This document shows, piece by piece, positions 1 through 10,162 of a stretch of DNA of 64,000 nucleotides. Under the pieces are notes generated by a model, which was not told where the DNA came from, ran no database searches, and saw nothing but the letters and a program-made list of their open reading frames with translations. The position numbers were made by a program, and so were the translations under genes. Source of the stretch: Roseivirga misakiensis (GTDB lineage: Bacteria > Bacteroidota > Bacteroidia > Cytophagales > Cyclobacteriaceae); the NCBI RefSeq assembly GCF_001747105.1, contig NZ_MDGQ01000004.1, positions 186,001 to 250,000 on the forward strand, given 5' to 3'. Each line of letters opens with the position of its first letter. Within the stretch, counting starts at the first letter, position 1.

Positions 1-421
1 TTTCTGCCTGACTGTTTACCAACCGCACACCTCGGCTAGTTTTAATGAAGATTGAATCCATGGTATGAAAAAAGAATTCATGGCCGCCTTGAATCGCATT
101 GGGACCAACCTTTTTTAAACTGATCTTACGAAACAAACTAGACGTCTGGTAATCATACATGTATATAGCATGAGCGTGCCTACCATAAAATACTAGATAC
201 TCTTTACCATCAATTTTTGATGATTTTAAACCTTGGAAGTTTAAAAAATCAGCTTCATTGTCCAGTGAGAATTTTTTTATTCCACCATCAACAATTGTGA
301 TTGAAGCATTTTCCAGATCGGAATTCTCTCTTTCAATATTATCACGCTTTCCACACGCACAAACAATGAAGAAACAAAGCAATAAAATGCAGCGAGTTTG
401 GTGAAGAAGTTTTGCTTTCAT
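1..421 (-). CDS. Lipoprotein, DUF4221-like (partial, 3' end outside window)
   Basis: The reading frame starts at an ATG at 421 and stays open to base 1, giving about 140 N-terminal residues; the C-terminal part lies outside the window. The N-terminus is a lipoprotein signal peptide: Lys, a hydrophobic stretch, then a Cys-rich lipobox (VCACGK). The rest matches the protein encoded at 500-1744 block by block: both contain IVDGGI, then F-Y-x-R-x-A-H-A-I-Y, then GPNA(I/V)Q, then HTMDSIF in the same order and spacing. It is therefore a tandem paralogue. The family is probably the DUF4221 / beta-propeller-like lipoproteins of Bacteroidota; its function is unknown to me. Confidence 0.75.
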   Translation of the reverse strand, partial: MKAKLLHQTRCILLLCFFIVCACGKRDNIERENSDLENASITIVDGGIKKFSLDNEADFLNFQGLKSSKIDGKEYLVFYGRHAHAIYMYDYQTSSLFRKISLKKVGPNAIQGGHEFFFHTMDSIFIKTSRGVRLVNSQAE

Positions 422-499
422 AATGAATAGACTTTCCAGAGAAAAACACTCACTATTAATTTAGTTAAAAAAATTAAATCGCATGATGCGATAAACCTG

Positions 500-1744
500 C
501 TACCTATTTAATTGAAATAGCCTAAACTGTACCTCATCTTCATTGTCTTGATCCAGAACTCTAAAATGGATACCTCTATTTGTTACGAAAACGTGTCGAT
601 TCATTGGTATGCCCAACTCGAGTTCAGCAACTGGTAAGTCATAATAAATGAGTTCCTCAGTTTCCAAATCAAGCACGATTAAAGTGGCACCTGTAACTTC
701 TGGTTTTGGTCTATCCGATCCCTCCACAATCTTTGGCTTTGTCTCATGATAAAGAACCCTATAGATAAATTTACCATCAGGCGACATCAAAGTATTCTTA
801 AACTGAGGGTCTTGCTTAGGATTCTCAATAGCCTGCATTCCATTTTTGAAGCGTTCAATTGACCTAACATTGGCGTAAGAGGCATAATCCGCAACCTCGA
901 TATCAGGAACACCTGCATAAATCCTTTTCACAAGTTCTCCATCACGAAAGGCATAAATAGTATCGGAGATCAGGTGACTCGCAAACAAGTACTGATCATT
1001 CTTAGAGAAAAACCTTTTATTATTCATCGTAAGTTTTCCTTGTTTGCTTCTTTCCGTCTTCACTCGTTTTACCTCATCATAATCACTAAAAATTAATTCC
1101 GAAGCTAAAAATTCATCCTCTAGCCGATCATTCTCAAAATCAAAAATGACCCTTTCCTTAGACTTGACTTGATACAGTATGAATTCTGTTGGTAAAGAGA
1201 TTTCTCCATTATTATAAGTAGAGGCAAAATCGAAATTTGGCTTAGGACTGTCAAACCTCGGTATCTCATCCTTATTACCCAACTTTTTCTTTTGAAGCAC
1301 CTCGCCATTGCTATCGATTAAGTATATCCCAAATGGAAGTCCATTAAAAAATATTGAATCCATCGTGTGATAGAAATAGGAAAAAACAAATTGAGTTTGA
1401 ACCGCATTAGGGCCTTCTTTGTCCATTTCAGTTTTCTTTACTAACTCACCAGTAACGGCATCATATAAATAAATGGCATGCGCGTTTCTTGAATAAAAAG
1501 TTACTAAATCTTTATTGTTGAGATTGATTCCTCGTAGTTGCTGTAGTAATTGAAAATTAGCTTCAAGATCTAGTTTCAGTGTTACTATACCACCATCAAC
1601 TATCTTAAGTTGAACCTCCTCTTCAGGTTGATCGGTCTCCGTAGCGATAGCACCATCGGACTTCTTATTTGAACATGAAAAAATGGATGCTAATAAAAGG
1701 AATACTAATCCTAGAAACGAAATTCTTGATTTTGCCGCGTTCAT
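500..1744 (-). CDS. Lipoprotein, DUF4221-like, probable beta-propeller
   Basis: A protein of about 414 residues starting with a lipoprotein signal peptide (MNAAKSRISFLGLV..., lipobox SIFSC). I chose the ATG at 1744 over the upstream frame because it puts the signal peptide at the N-terminus and is preceded by AGAAAGG. The body is rich in short beta-strand-like segments with repeated motifs such as LYDAVTGELV and LIDSNGEVL, as in WD/NHL-like propellers that read out a value per blade. It is the paralogue of the truncated gene downstream at 1-421. It should be anchored in the periplasm or at the outer membrane. The function is unknown; DUF4221 is my best guess at the family. Confidence 0.75.
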   Translation of the reverse strand: MNAAKSRISFLGLVFLLLASIFSCSNKKSDGAIATETDQPEEEVQLKIVDGGIVTLKLDLEANFQLLQQLRGINLNNKDLVTFYSRNAHAIYLYDAVTGELVKKTEMDKEGPNAVQTQFVFSYFYHTMDSIFFNGLPFGIYLIDSNGEVLQKKKLGNKDEIPRFDSPKPNFDFASTYNNGEISLPTEFILYQVKSKERVIFDFENDRLEDEFLASELIFSDYDEVKRVKTERSKQGKLTMNNKRFFSKNDQYLFASHLISDTIYAFRDGELVKRIYAGVPDIEVADYASYANVRSIERFKNGMQAIENPKQDPQFKNTLMSPDGKFIYRVLYHETKPKIVEGSDRPKPEVTGATLIVLDLETEELIYYDLPVAELELGIPMNRHVFVTNRGIHFRVLDQDNEDEVQFRLFQLNR

Positions 1745-1820
1745 TGACCTTTCTATTTTACCTGAAGTAAAAAACGTCAAAAAGGAATTACAAAACTAAA
1801 AAGTTAATTATAGTTAATCA

Positions 1821-2567
1821 TTAGAAGCCCAGCTGCGCCACTACAGCTGCCGAAGCGCCAAGAATTGAAATAGAGAAGCGTTTCCAATCCAGTTTATGAT
1901 GTGGGTCTGACTCTATGAAAATAGTCGTGGAGATTTGAAGGAAACTACCCGCCACGATTGCAAAAAAGATAATTAAATAGCTATCTGGGAACCAATCCGA
2001 GTGCCCAAAAAATTCAGAAAAGAACAAACCTAATGGAGAGGCTAATGCGAATACTAACAAGAGCAAGACTGCCTTTTTTGTATTCTTTAACTGTGCCACT
2101 AGCAAGGCCATTAAGGCAAAAGCAGCAGGAATTTTATGCATTACAATTCCCAAAAGTATTTTTGGTGAACTACCATGACTATAAACCGAATCAGGGCTAT
2201 GATTCGAATGAATAGAATCTGTCATAATGCTACCTTCCAAAAAAGAGTGTAGCCCAAGCGCAATCAAGAGAGAAGAAATTGAGTAGCCACCATGCTTGTG
2301 CACATGACCATGCTCCACGCCGTTAGAAAAGTTTTCTAGTACTTTTTGCAAGAAAAAACCAATTAGAATGTACAATCCGAGGCTAAAAGGATTCTCATCG
2401 CTCAGAAACAAATCTGGGATGATATGAATCACCGTCATTGAAAAAAGATAGGCACCAGCAAAAACAAGGAAATAGCTTATTCGCTGCTCACTAAAAGACT
2501 TTGTTCTGGTCAAAAGTAACCCAGGTATGGCTACACTTAAGAACAATATGAGCGCGTTAATTATCAT
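1821..2567 (-). CDS. ZIP family divalent metal transporter
   Basis: About 248 residues with roughly eight hydrophobic segments and a His-rich cytoplasmic loop (HGHVHKHGG, near residue 85) typical of ZIP (ZRT/IRT-like) zinc/iron importers. The transmembrane metal motifs are visible but altered: LHSFLEGS in the TM4 position and HKIPAAF in the TM5 position, where canonical ZIPs have HNxxDG and HExPHE. This pattern fits a Bacteroidota ZIP subfamily. The ATG at 2567 is preferred: the reading frame extends to a TTG at 2600, but that adds a Cys-rich stretch before the first membrane helix. The substrate cannot be told from sequence. Confidence 0.85.
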   Translation of the reverse strand: MIINALILFLSVAIPGLLLTRTKSFSEQRISYFLVFAGAYLFSMTVIHIIPDLFLSDENPFSLGLYILIGFFLQKVLENFSNGVEHGHVHKHGGYSISSLLIALGLHSFLEGSIMTDSIHSNHSPDSVYSHGSSPKILLGIVMHKIPAAFALMALLVAQLKNTKKAVLLLLVFALASPLGLFFSEFFGHSDWFPDSYLIIFFAIVAGSFLQISTTIFIESDPHHKLDWKRFSISILGASAAVVAQLGF

Positions 2568-2647
2568 TTTGAATTGCCAATTTTTGCAACAGGATTGCAA
2601 ATATCGGAAAGAAAATGATTTTTAACTAAGAAAGGTTCCAAACGCAC

Positions 2648-3673
2648 CTAAGAATCTCCGACGATTTTTTCCTTTAGTCCTGGCGATACATAGGTCACCA
2701 AGTCTTCATTCTCATCAGCATAAATAAAGTAAGCCTCTAAAGACGGGTCACTTTCAATCAGTGAAATACTCTCTTCAAGGCCCAGAACCATGCAGGCAGT
2801 GGCATACCCATCGGCGAGCATACAGCTAGGTGCCAAAACTATAGCGCTCAGCAAAGTTTGCATTTTGGGAAATCCAGTCACTGGATTGATCGTATGCGCA
2901 ACCTTTTCTCCATTATCCAAGACTCTAAAGTTTCTGTAATTCCCTGAAGCTGCTAAACCTTTATCATCTAAATAAATGGCATCAAACAAATTGCCACGTC
3001 TAGTTTCGTCAGGTACCTCAATACCAATTTTCCAAATAGTCCCTTCCAGATTTCTACCCTTCGCTCTGACTTCCCCACCGATTTCTACCATATAATTATT
3101 GATTCCGACTGAAGCCAACCAATCGGCCACAACATCGATAGCCTGGCCTTTGGCAATTGCGGAAAAGTTCAGCTTTACTTCAGGAATCATTTTCTTGGCT
3201 CCATTCTGATCGAATGCTATCTTTTCAAAACCGACCAAAGATTTCAGAGAATCGACTTTTGCAGAGTCCAAAATCAGGGTTTTACCATCCCCGAAGCCCC
3301 AAGCGTCAATCAATAAGCCAATGGTAGGGTCAAAAGCGCCTTCAGAAGCCTTAAAAACCTGACGACTAGCCTCTAAGACCTGGTAGAAATATGGAGAATT
3401 AAAAGAAACCTCTCCTGTTTGGTTGAAAGTTGAAATTTCAGAGTCCGGTATATAGGTAGAAAGCGATTGATTAAAGTCACGCAGGAGCGAATCTATTTCC
3501 TTTTTGAAGCTTCTATTTTTAGCGTCTAAATATTTGATGTTGTAACCAATAGTCCCCATGGTGATACCTTTTACATATACCTCCTTGGGCTGACCTTCGC
3601 GATACTTCCAAACTACAAAGATCGCGATCATCAATACCAACAAATAAACTCTAGATCTAGTATTCTTATCCAT
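2648..3673 (-). CDS. apbE: FAD:protein FMN transferase (ApbE)
   Basis: 341 residues with one N-terminal membrane anchor (VYLLVLMIAIFVVW) followed by an ApbE domain in the periplasm. ApbE moves FMN from FAD onto Thr/Ser of target flavoproteins such as Na+-NQR and RNF subunits. Recognisable blocks are TMGTIGY near residue 40, the FDPTIG block, FSAIAKGQAIDVVADWL (nucleotide site), the IGGEVRAKG strand, HTINPVTG and ADGYATA near the C-terminus (metal site). The start is the ATG at 3673; a TTG two codons upstream is possible. No obvious flavinylation substrate is encoded in the window. Confidence 0.93.
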   Translation of the reverse strand: MDKNTRSRVYLLVLMIAIFVVWKYREGQPKEVYVKGITMGTIGYNIKYLDAKNRSFKKEIDSLLRDFNQSLSTYIPDSEISTFNQTGEVSFNSPYFYQVLEASRQVFKASEGAFDPTIGLLIDAWGFGDGKTLILDSAKVDSLKSLVGFEKIAFDQNGAKKMIPEVKLNFSAIAKGQAIDVVADWLASVGINNYMVEIGGEVRAKGRNLEGTIWKIGIEVPDETRRGNLFDAIYLDDKGLAASGNYRNFRVLDNGEKVAHTINPVTGFPKMQTLLSAIVLAPSCMLADGYATACMVLGLEESISLIESDPSLEAYFIYADENEDLVTYVSPGLKEKIVGDS

Positions 3674-3792
3674 AGCCAATTAATTACTGTAAAGATAGCT
3701 CAAAAGTGGGCGCTGTACACACACGGAATATTAAACTTGCTCTAAGAAAGCATCATCCCTTTGAATCTTTTATCTTGTAAAAAAATTCTAGC

Positions 3793-4821
3793 ATGCGTGA
3801 GGATTACTTGAGTGCGAGCGATGACGACTTAAATCCTATTGAAAAGGACATTGATAGAGCTTTAAGACCCTTAAGTTTTGACGATTTTACTGGGCAACAG
3901 AAGATTGTCGATAACGTGAAGGTCTTTGTAGAGGCTGCTAAACAAAGAGCCGAACCGTTGGATCATGTACTACTTCATGGCCCTCCAGGTCTCGGAAAAA
4001 CAACACTATCTCACATCATTGCCAACGAATTAGGGTCTGAAATCAAAGTAACTTCAGGACCAGTACTTGATAAGCCAAGTGATTTGGCAGGATTGCTCAC
4101 CAACCTTGAAGAGGGCGATGTACTCTTCATAGACGAAATCCATCGGCTTAACCCAATCGTTGAGGAATACCTTTACTCGGCTATGGAAGACTACAAAATC
4201 GACATTATGCTCGATTCTGGACCCAATGCTAGAACAGTCCAAATTAGTTTGAATCCGTTTACCCTTATTGGCGCCACAACGCGATCTGGTTTATTAACGT
4301 CTCCACTTCGGGCACGATTCGGGATCAATGCTAGGCTAGAATATTACGACTCTAAACTTTTGACGCTCATCGTCGAGCGATCCTCTGATATTCTAAACAC
4401 TCCTATAAAAGAAAATGCGGCATTTGAAATTGCGCGCAGAAGCAGGGGCACTCCTAGAATAGCGAATAACCTATTAAGAAGAACGCGAGATTTCGCCCAG
4501 ATAAAAGGCACTGGAACTATTACATTGGAAATTAGCCAATTAGCCTTGGATGCCTTGGATGTAGACTCTCATGGTTTGGACGAAATGGACAACCGCATTC
4601 TTTCTACGATCATAGAAAAATTCAAAGGTGGTCCAGTTGGGATATCGACCATTGCTACAGCCGTAAGCGAAGAAGCAGAAACTATTGAAGAGGTATATGA
4701 GCCATTCTTAATTCAGGAAGGATTTCTGAAAAGAACCTCTCGCGGAAGAGAAGCCACAGACTTGGCCTACGACCATTTGAAATTGAAAAGACCTGGAAAT
4801 ACGGGGACGCTATTTGGTTAA
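3793..4821 (+). CDS. ruvB: Holliday junction branch migration helicase RuvB
   Basis: 342 residues, the usual length. RuvB is the hexameric AAA+ motor that drives branch migration of RuvA-bound Holliday junctions. Visible motifs: Walker A GPPGLGKT (residues 63-70), Walker B DEIH (114-117), sensor 1 GATTR (about 160-164), arginine finger in LRARFG (about 172-177), and a C-terminal winged helix (GPVGISTIA...). The stop codon overlaps the start of queG (TAATG), so the two genes are translationally coupled. Confidence 0.98.
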   Translation: MREDYLSASDDDLNPIEKDIDRALRPLSFDDFTGQQKIVDNVKVFVEAAKQRAEPLDHVLLHGPPGLGKTTLSHIIANELGSEIKVTSGPVLDKPSDLAGLLTNLEEGDVLFIDEIHRLNPIVEEYLYSAMEDYKIDIMLDSGPNARTVQISLNPFTLIGATTRSGLLTSPLRARFGINARLEYYDSKLLTLIVERSSDILNTPIKENAAFEIARRSRGTPRIANNLLRRTRDFAQIKGTGTITLEISQLALDALDVDSHGLDEMDNRILSTIIEKFKGGPVGISTIATAVSEEAETIEEVYEPFLIQEGFLKRTSRGREATDLAYDHLKLKRPGNTGTLFG

Positions 4822-5756
4822 TGAACAACCAAATTTCAAATAATACCCGCTTAGTAAAAGCCACAGCCCAAAAACTCGGTTTTGATTTTTGTGGGATTTC
4901 AAAGGCGGAGTTTCTTGCTGAAGAAGCACCAAGGCTTGAAAACTGGCTAAAACGTGGTGCTCACGGAAAAATGAGCTACATGGAAAACCACTTCGATAAG
5001 CGCCTTGATCCGACTAAACTAGTACCCGGTGCCAAAAGTGTGGTTTCCTTACTTTACAATTACTACCCAGAATCAGATTTATCGGCCGAGGAGCCCTCTA
5101 ATTATAAAATAGCTAAATATGCCTATGGTACGGACTACCATTTTGTGATTAAGGATAAGCTCAAAACCTTTCTACAAGAGTTGAATTCAGAAATTGGAGC
5201 CATTGATGGGCGGGTTTTCGTAGATTCGGCACCAGTAATGGAGCGACAATGGGCGGAAAAATCGGGACTGGGCTGGATTGGCAAGAACACTCTTTTGATC
5301 AATAAAAATCAAGGCAGTTTCTTTTTTCTAGCTGAATTAATAATCGATCTGGAACTGGAAGTAGATGGCCCAATTAAGGATTATTGCGGCACCTGTACCA
5401 AATGCATAGATTCCTGTCCTACAGATGCTATTACACCCTATGAACTAGATGCGAGTAAATGTATTTCTTACCTCACCATAGAGCTAAAGGATAATATCCC
5501 GCAAGAGTTTGAAAATAAAATGGAAGGTTGGGCCTTTGGCTGTGACATCTGTCAGGATGTATGCCCATGGAATCGCTTTTCAAAAAAGCATTCTGAGCCA
5601 GCATTTTCTCCGAAAAAGGAGCTGATTGAATTATTTAACAATAATTGGCAAGATTTAACAGATGAAGTTTTTAGGGTGGTTTTTAAAGGATCGGCTGTGA
5701 AAAGAACGAAAATGAGTGGTCTAAAAAGGAACTTAGACTTCCTTAAAAAAAGTTAA
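4821..5756 (+). CDS. queG: Epoxyqueuosine reductase QueG
   Basis: 311 residues. QueG reduces epoxyqueuosine to queuosine in tRNA, using cobalamin and two [4Fe-4S] clusters. The N-terminal half carries the cobalamin-binding region and the catalytic Asp in VDSAPVMER (about 135). The ferredoxin-like half shows the cluster cysteines at about 189/192/195/199 ([11 protein letters not shown]) and 241/244/248 (CDICQDVC). The start ATG overlaps the ruvB stop by one base; no ribosome binding site is needed if translation is coupled. Confidence 0.97.
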   Translation: MNNQISNNTRLVKATAQKLGFDFCGISKAEFLAEEAPRLENWLKRGAHGKMSYMENHFDKRLDPTKLVPGAKSVVSLLYNYYPESDLSAEEPSNYKIAKYAYGTDYHFVIKDKLKTFLQELNSEIGAIDGRVFVDSAPVMERQWAEKSGLGWIGKNTLLINKNQGSFFFLAELIIDLELEVDGPIKDYCGTCTKCIDSCPTDAITPYELDASKCISYLTIELKDNIPQEFENKMEGWAFGCDICQDVCPWNRFSKKHSEPAFSPKKELIELFNNNWQDLTDEVFRVVFKGSAVKRTKMSGLKRNLDFLKKS

Positions 5757-5780
5757 GCCCATCATTTCTGACGGGCTGGT
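5756..5780 (+). terminator. Probable terminator after queG
   Basis: Stem AGCCC / GGGCT with inner TCA/TGA pairing and one mismatch, starting at the queG stop codon and followed by a short GGTTTA. The T-run is weak, so this is only a moderate call. It separates queG from the opposing small gene at 5793-5981. Confidence 0.45.
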
Positions 5781-5792
5781 TTAATGATCTGG

Positions 5793-5981
5793 TTATGGCG
5801 CTAACACGAATTGACGGTCTATAATGGGCCCATAAACCTGCCCAAAATGAGTGTAACACCAGTTTTTAAGCTCTTTCAACTCATCTTCAACGAGTGACTT
5901 GATTGCTTTTCTTAACTCTCTCTCAAATAATCTTTTGTCAAAACTAACCTTTGAGAGGATAAGCTTGAAATACTCCAACAT
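5793..5981 (-). CDS. Conserved-looking small protein, 62 aa
   Basis: A small reading frame with an ATG at 5981 and a TAA at 5793, filling the gap between queG and the BatD-like gene on the opposite strand. The product is amphipathic and helical: FERELRKAIKSLVEDELKELKNW, with regular charge spacing, then a short hydrophobic tail (YGPIIDRQFVLAP). There is no signal peptide. From memory, similar 60-65 residue proteins occur in Cytophagales, but I cannot verify that here. The function is unknown. The codon content looks like that of the neighbouring genes, which supports a real gene. Confidence 0.6.
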   Translation of the reverse strand: MLEYFKLILSKVSFDKRLFERELRKAIKSLVEDELKELKNWCYTHFGQVYGPIIDRQFVLAP

Positions 5982-6127
5982 GTTAAGAACTTTTAGGGTT
6001 ATGTATCTAATATCCGGTTAAGGACGTACCATTGATACGAACGAATTACACCAATGGTTATTCTCTTTTAAAAATGAATCTATCTTTGACATAGATTTTC
6101 AAAAGGAACTGAAAATAAGAAATAATA

Positions 6128-7576
6128 ATGAGAAAGTCCAGCCATATTTTATCAACCTTACTAATGGTATTCATGACCTTGCCTGTCTTGCAAGCACAAG
6201 AGTTATCGGTACAATTAGGCAAGGATGAGGTAGGGCTCAATGAGCTTTTTACGATTACGGTTACACTACAAAACGGTAGCATAAAGAGCTACTCAGATTT
6301 CCCAGATATTGAAGGGTTTGCGAAGCGTGGCGTTTCTTCAAGTAGCAAAACCAATATCGTTAATGGACAAATTTCTTCCTCACAGAGTATTATTCAACGC
6401 TACCTACCTTTAGAGGAAGGAACCTATACGCTCCCTGATTTTAGTCTTGAGGTAAACGGAAAGACAGTTAGTTCCAAGGGAAAGCCCATTAAGATCGGTC
6501 CGCCGGTACAAAGAAATACTCGAAGAGGTAGACGCGACCCTTTTGGAAACCTTTTTGGCAGAGATGAACGCGGTGCCAGCACAACAGAATTTGTAGATGT
6601 TAAAGAAGACGCATTCTTAGCCTTAGTTACAGATAAAGACGAAGTGTATGTGGGCGAAGGCTTTACAGCAACCTTTGCCTTTTACGTAGCCGATGCCAAC
6701 CGAGCCCCTCTTCAATTTTATGAAGCAGGGAAGCAATTGTCAAACATTCTGAAAGATCTAAAACCAGAAAACTGCTGGGAAGAGAATTTTAACATCGAAA
6801 ACATCTATGGTGAAAAAGTAAACATCAATGGAAAAACTTACACGCGTTATAAGATTTACCAAGCAGCATTTTTCCCGCTAAACCTAGAGCCCGTTGTTTT
6901 CCCATCAGTACCTTTTGAAATGATAAAATATCGGGTGGCTAAATCTCCATCTTTCTTTGGCAGAGATCGGCAGGAAGATTTCAAAACTTTCAACACCACC
7001 GAAAAAGTCGTAAAAGTGAAGGCTTTACCTCCTCACCCACTCAAAGATGCGGTTGCGGTCGGTGAGTTTGAGTTGGATGAGAAAGTTGATAAGAACACTG
7101 TGGCCACTGGTGAAAGCTTTGAGTACAACTTCAATATTTATGGAGAAGGAAATATTTCTAGTATTCCTGATTTAAAAATACCTTCTACCAAGGATATCGA
7201 TATTTACCCGCCGAACATTAGCCAAGACGTGAACAAAGGTGGAGGACGCGTTACAGGATCAAAAAAGTATAGCTATTATGGTATACCAAATGAGCCTGGA
7301 TCATACGACCTAGAAGATTACTTCAGCTGGGTTTACTTTGACCCAAAGAAAGGCGTTTATGACACGCTTAGATCGGAAGTCAAATTGACCGTGACCGGGG
7401 AAAGCAAAAAGAACGTTTCTATTTCTTCTAGTGACTTGGGTTCTTTTTATGACAATATCGATTTGGCAGGAAACAAACTCCAGAAGCTAAAAGAGGATAA
7501 TGCAGCTCAAATTATTGCCAATATTCTAATTATCGCTATGTTAGTAGCCGCTGGATTTATGTTCTTCAAGAAATAG
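6128..7576 (+). CDS. BatD-like oxygen-tolerance protein
   Basis: 482 residues with a Sec signal peptide (ending LPVLQAQ), Ig-like repeats (first: [20 protein letters not shown]) and a single C-terminal membrane helix ([21 protein letters not shown]). This is the architecture of BatD, which is placed in the periplasm and anchored by its C-terminus; in Bacteroides fragilis the Bat operon contributes to aerotolerance. Here the gene stands alone, with no BatA/B/C/E or MoxR neighbour, so it may be one of the extra BatD copies Bacteroidota often carry. The arginine-rich linker [13 protein letters not shown] (around 135) is notable. Confidence 0.85.
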   Translation: MRKSSHILSTLLMVFMTLPVLQAQELSVQLGKDEVGLNELFTITVTLQNGSIKSYSDFPDIEGFAKRGVSSSSKTNIVNGQISSSQSIIQRYLPLEEGTYTLPDFSLEVNGKTVSSKGKPIKIGPPVQRNTRRGRRDPFGNLFGRDERGASTTEFVDVKEDAFLALVTDKDEVYVGEGFTATFAFYVADANRAPLQFYEAGKQLSNILKDLKPENCWEENFNIENIYGEKVNINGKTYTRYKIYQAAFFPLNLEPVVFPSVPFEMIKYRVAKSPSFFGRDRQEDFKTFNTTEKVVKVKALPPHPLKDAVAVGEFELDEKVDKNTVATGESFEYNFNIYGEGNISSIPDLKIPSTKDIDIYPPNISQDVNKGGGRVTGSKKYSYYGIPNEPGSYDLEDYFSWVYFDPKKGVYDTLRSEVKLTVTGESKKNVSISSSDLGSFYDNIDLAGNKLQKLKEDNAAQIIANILIIAMLVAAGFMFFKK

Positions 7577-7623
7577 GTTATTCCCTATCCGAAGAATCAA
7601 AATCTGGGGTAAAAATCTCAAAA

Positions 7624-8700
7624 ATGGGGAGCTCTTTCGGTAAGATTTTCAAAATTCATACCTATGGCGAAAGTCATGGTCCAGCACTTGGTGTCGTTAT
7701 AGAAGGTTGTCCCGCAGGACTTAACATCGATGAGTCTTTTATTCAAGCCGAATTAGATCGACGTAAACCAGGTCAGTCAAAAATCACCACCCAACGACGG
7801 GAAGCAGATGGTTTTGAAATACTCTCTGGCGTTTTTGAAGGAAAATCTACGGGCACACCCATCAGCATACTGATCAGAAATCAAGATCAAAAGAGTAAAG
7901 ACTATTCTCACATTGCTGATAAATTTCGTCCATCACACGCAGACTATACATTTCAGGCCAAATATGGCATAAGAGATTATCGTGGTGGTGGAAGAAGTTC
8001 TGCTAGAGAAACAGTAGCACGAGTTGCCGCAGGTGCTATCGCTAAGCTTTTACTTCAGCATTATGGTATTACCTGCCAATCCTACGTCTCTCAAGTAGGA
8101 GCCCTAAAATTAGAAAAAGATTACACTGAACTGGACCTTAGTAAAACTGAAGACAACATCTTAAGGTGTCCTGATCCAGAAATAGCTGAGGCAATGATTT
8201 CCCTTATTGATGAAACCAGAAAAAACCGAGATACCATCGGTGGAATTATTACGGGGGTAATCAAGGGCACACCTGCGGGATTAGGAGAGCCTGTTTTTGA
8301 TAAACTACATGCCGAACTTGGCAAAGCTATGCTGAGCATCAATGCAGTGAAGGGTTTTGAGTATGGAAGTGGTTTTGAAGGCGTCAAACTAAACGGCTCT
8401 GAGCACAACGATGCCTTTTATAAAGAAGGAGAAGAAGTAAAAACTCGGACCAACCATTCTGGTGGTGTACAAGGAGGTATATCCAACGGCCAAGATATTT
8501 ACTTTAATGTCGCCTTCAAGCCAGTCGCGACGATAATGATGGACCAAGAAAGCATCAATGAAGACGGAGACAGCGTTACAGTCTCAGGAAAAGGCCGTCA
8601 CGATCCTTGTGTAGTACCTAGAGCTGTGCCTATCGTTGAAGCAATGTCAGCTTTGGTTATTGCCGATTATTTGCTAATTAGCAAGGCTAATCGATTGTAA
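7624..8700 (+). CDS. aroC: Chorismate synthase
   Basis: 358 residues, the normal size. The enzyme converts EPSP to chorismate, the last step of the shikimate pathway, using reduced FMN without net redox change. Signature blocks: YGESHG near residue 13 (general acid His), [23 protein letters not shown] and [14 protein letters not shown] near the C-terminus. The gene lies 47 bases after the BatD-like gene and 20 bases before the symporter gene, so co-transcription with the latter is likely. Confidence 0.98.
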   Translation: MGSSFGKIFKIHTYGESHGPALGVVIEGCPAGLNIDESFIQAELDRRKPGQSKITTQRREADGFEILSGVFEGKSTGTPISILIRNQDQKSKDYSHIADKFRPSHADYTFQAKYGIRDYRGGGRSSARETVARVAAGAIAKLLLQHYGITCQSYVSQVGALKLEKDYTELDLSKTEDNILRCPDPEIAEAMISLIDETRKNRDTIGGIITGVIKGTPAGLGEPVFDKLHAELGKAMLSINAVKGFEYGSGFEGVKLNGSEHNDAFYKEGEEVKTRTNHSGGVQGGISNGQDIYFNVAFKPVATIMMDQESINEDGDSVTVSGKGRHDPCVVPRAVPIVEAMSALVIADYLLISKANRL

Positions 8701-8720
8701 TTAAATCCAATTTCTCAGTT

Positions 8721-10115
8721 ATGAAAAAACTTCCGCTTCATGTAAAAATCATGATTGGACTCCTTGCCGGTATCATTTGGGCATTCGCTTCAAGTGCTTT
8801 AGGCTGGAATCAGTTCACCATCGACTGGATCGATCCATTCGGTCAGATATTCATACGAATGCTGAAATACATAGCTGTGCCATTGGTACTATTTTCAATC
8901 ATTAGCGGTATTTCTGGTCTAAAAGACATGTCCAAACTAGGCCGAATGGGCGGAAAAACCCTCGGTTTCTATTTAGTGACAACGGTAACTGCCGTAGGTA
9001 TAGGGTTACTCTTGGTAAACATAATTCAACCAGGCGCTTTAGTCGATGAAGATTCCAGAATAAAGAATCGATTAAGCTATGAAAGTTGGGCCAATTCTAA
9101 TGGCGTAGAGATTCTAGATGGGAAAAACTTTACGAATGATCCAACTTACTCGAGTTACGATCGCGCAGCAGAAATGACCGAGGAGCAAAAGAAAATGGTA
9201 GCCGATAAACAAGCGGCGGCGATGGCCAATAAGGATGCTGGACCGATGAAGTTCTTGATCGATATGGTGCCTCAAAACATTGTAACGTCTCTGGGAAATG
9301 ATAAACTGATGCTACAGGTGATCTTCTTTGGCATCTTCTTCGGTATATGTATGGCTGCTTTACCCGATGAAAAAGTAGCAGGCCTTTCGTCCTTTATCAA
9401 TGGTGCCAATGAGGTATTTCTCAAAATGGTTGACTATGTAATGAAAGCCGCACCGTTTTTCGTTTTCTGTTTGCTTGCCGGAGTTGTTGCGAAAATGGCT
9501 GATACTCCAGCAGAAGTGATCGAAATATTTAAAGGACTCGCTACGTATTCGGTAACGCTAACCATCGGTTTACTTTTCCTCATTTTTGTATTCTATCCAA
9601 TGATTGTTCGACTATTCGTGAAGTCATTGAAGTATAAAAAATTCTTTAAGAAAATCAGCCCAGCTCAATTAATGGCTTTTTCTACCAGTTCAAGTGCCGC
9701 TGCACTGCCTGTTACCATGGAGTGTGTTGAAGATAACTTGGGTGTATCTAAAAACGTGTCGAGTTTTGTATTGCCGATTGGTGCTACAGTGAATATGGAC
9801 GGAACAAGCTTGTACCAGGCCGTTGCGGTAGTATTTATGGCTCAACTCCATATGGTTGATTTAAGCGTGACCCAACAGTTAACCATTGTATTAACAGCTA
9901 CACTGGCCTCAATTGGTAGTGCCGCAGTACCGAGCGCAGGTTTGGTAATGATGGTAGTTGTACTTCAATCGGTAGGGCTAAACCCAGCTTGGATCGCTAT
10001 TATTTTCCCAGTTGATAGAATACTCGATATGCTCAGAACTGTAGTGAATGTTACGGGTGATGCTACTGTGGCTACAATAGTGGCAAAAACTGAAGGAGAA
10101 TTATCGGAAGACTAA
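8721..10115 (+). CDS. Dicarboxylate/amino acid:cation symporter (DAACS family)
   Basis: 464 residues with about eight transmembrane helices. The GltP/GltT-type core is clear: FSTSSSAAALPVTMECVE (HP1 serine-rich loop, near 320), LPIGATVNMDGTSLYQ (TM7 NMDGT cation/substrate motif) and the re-entrant HP2 segment SIGSAAVPSAG. Such carriers import glutamate, aspartate or C4-dicarboxylates with Na+ or H+. An extended polar loop at about 115-170, rich in Glu, Lys and Ala, is longer than in E. coli GltP. The exact substrate is not readable from sequence. Confidence 0.93.
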   Translation: MKKLPLHVKIMIGLLAGIIWAFASSALGWNQFTIDWIDPFGQIFIRMLKYIAVPLVLFSIISGISGLKDMSKLGRMGGKTLGFYLVTTVTAVGIGLLLVNIIQPGALVDEDSRIKNRLSYESWANSNGVEILDGKNFTNDPTYSSYDRAAEMTEEQKKMVADKQAAAMANKDAGPMKFLIDMVPQNIVTSLGNDKLMLQVIFFGIFFGICMAALPDEKVAGLSSFINGANEVFLKMVDYVMKAAPFFVFCLLAGVVAKMADTPAEVIEIFKGLATYSVTLTIGLLFLIFVFYPMIVRLFVKSLKYKKFFKKISPAQLMAFSTSSSAAALPVTMECVEDNLGVSKNVSSFVLPIGATVNMDGTSLYQAVAVVFMAQLHMVDLSVTQQLTIVLTATLASIGSAAVPSAGLVMMVVVLQSVGLNPAWIAIIFPVDRILDMLRTVVNVTGDATVATIVAKTEGELSED

Positions 10116-10127
10116 GAACTTATCGGC

Positions 10128-10135
10128 TACCTTTG
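10128..10135 (+). promoter_or_regulatory. -7 box TACCTTTG (nfu promoter)
   Basis: An exact match to the Bacteroidota -7 element TAnnTTTG, 27 bases before the start of the NifU-like gene. No clear TTG -33 element is seen at the usual spacing. This suggests the NifU-like gene has its own promoter rather than depending only on read-through. Confidence 0.55.
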
Positions 10136-10162
10136 TAGTTAAGTAATTCAAAATTCAGAAAA

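Noticed and set aside
6128-7576. A solitary BatD-like gene, considered as sign of a broken Bat operon
   Set aside because: Full signal peptide, domains and C-terminal anchor are present; extra BatD copies are usual in this phylum.
8688-8697. TAATCGATTG, similar to the LacI-type core, at the 3' end of aroC
   Set aside because: It lies inside the coding region, lacks the GCA flank and has the T at position 1; a chance match is likely.
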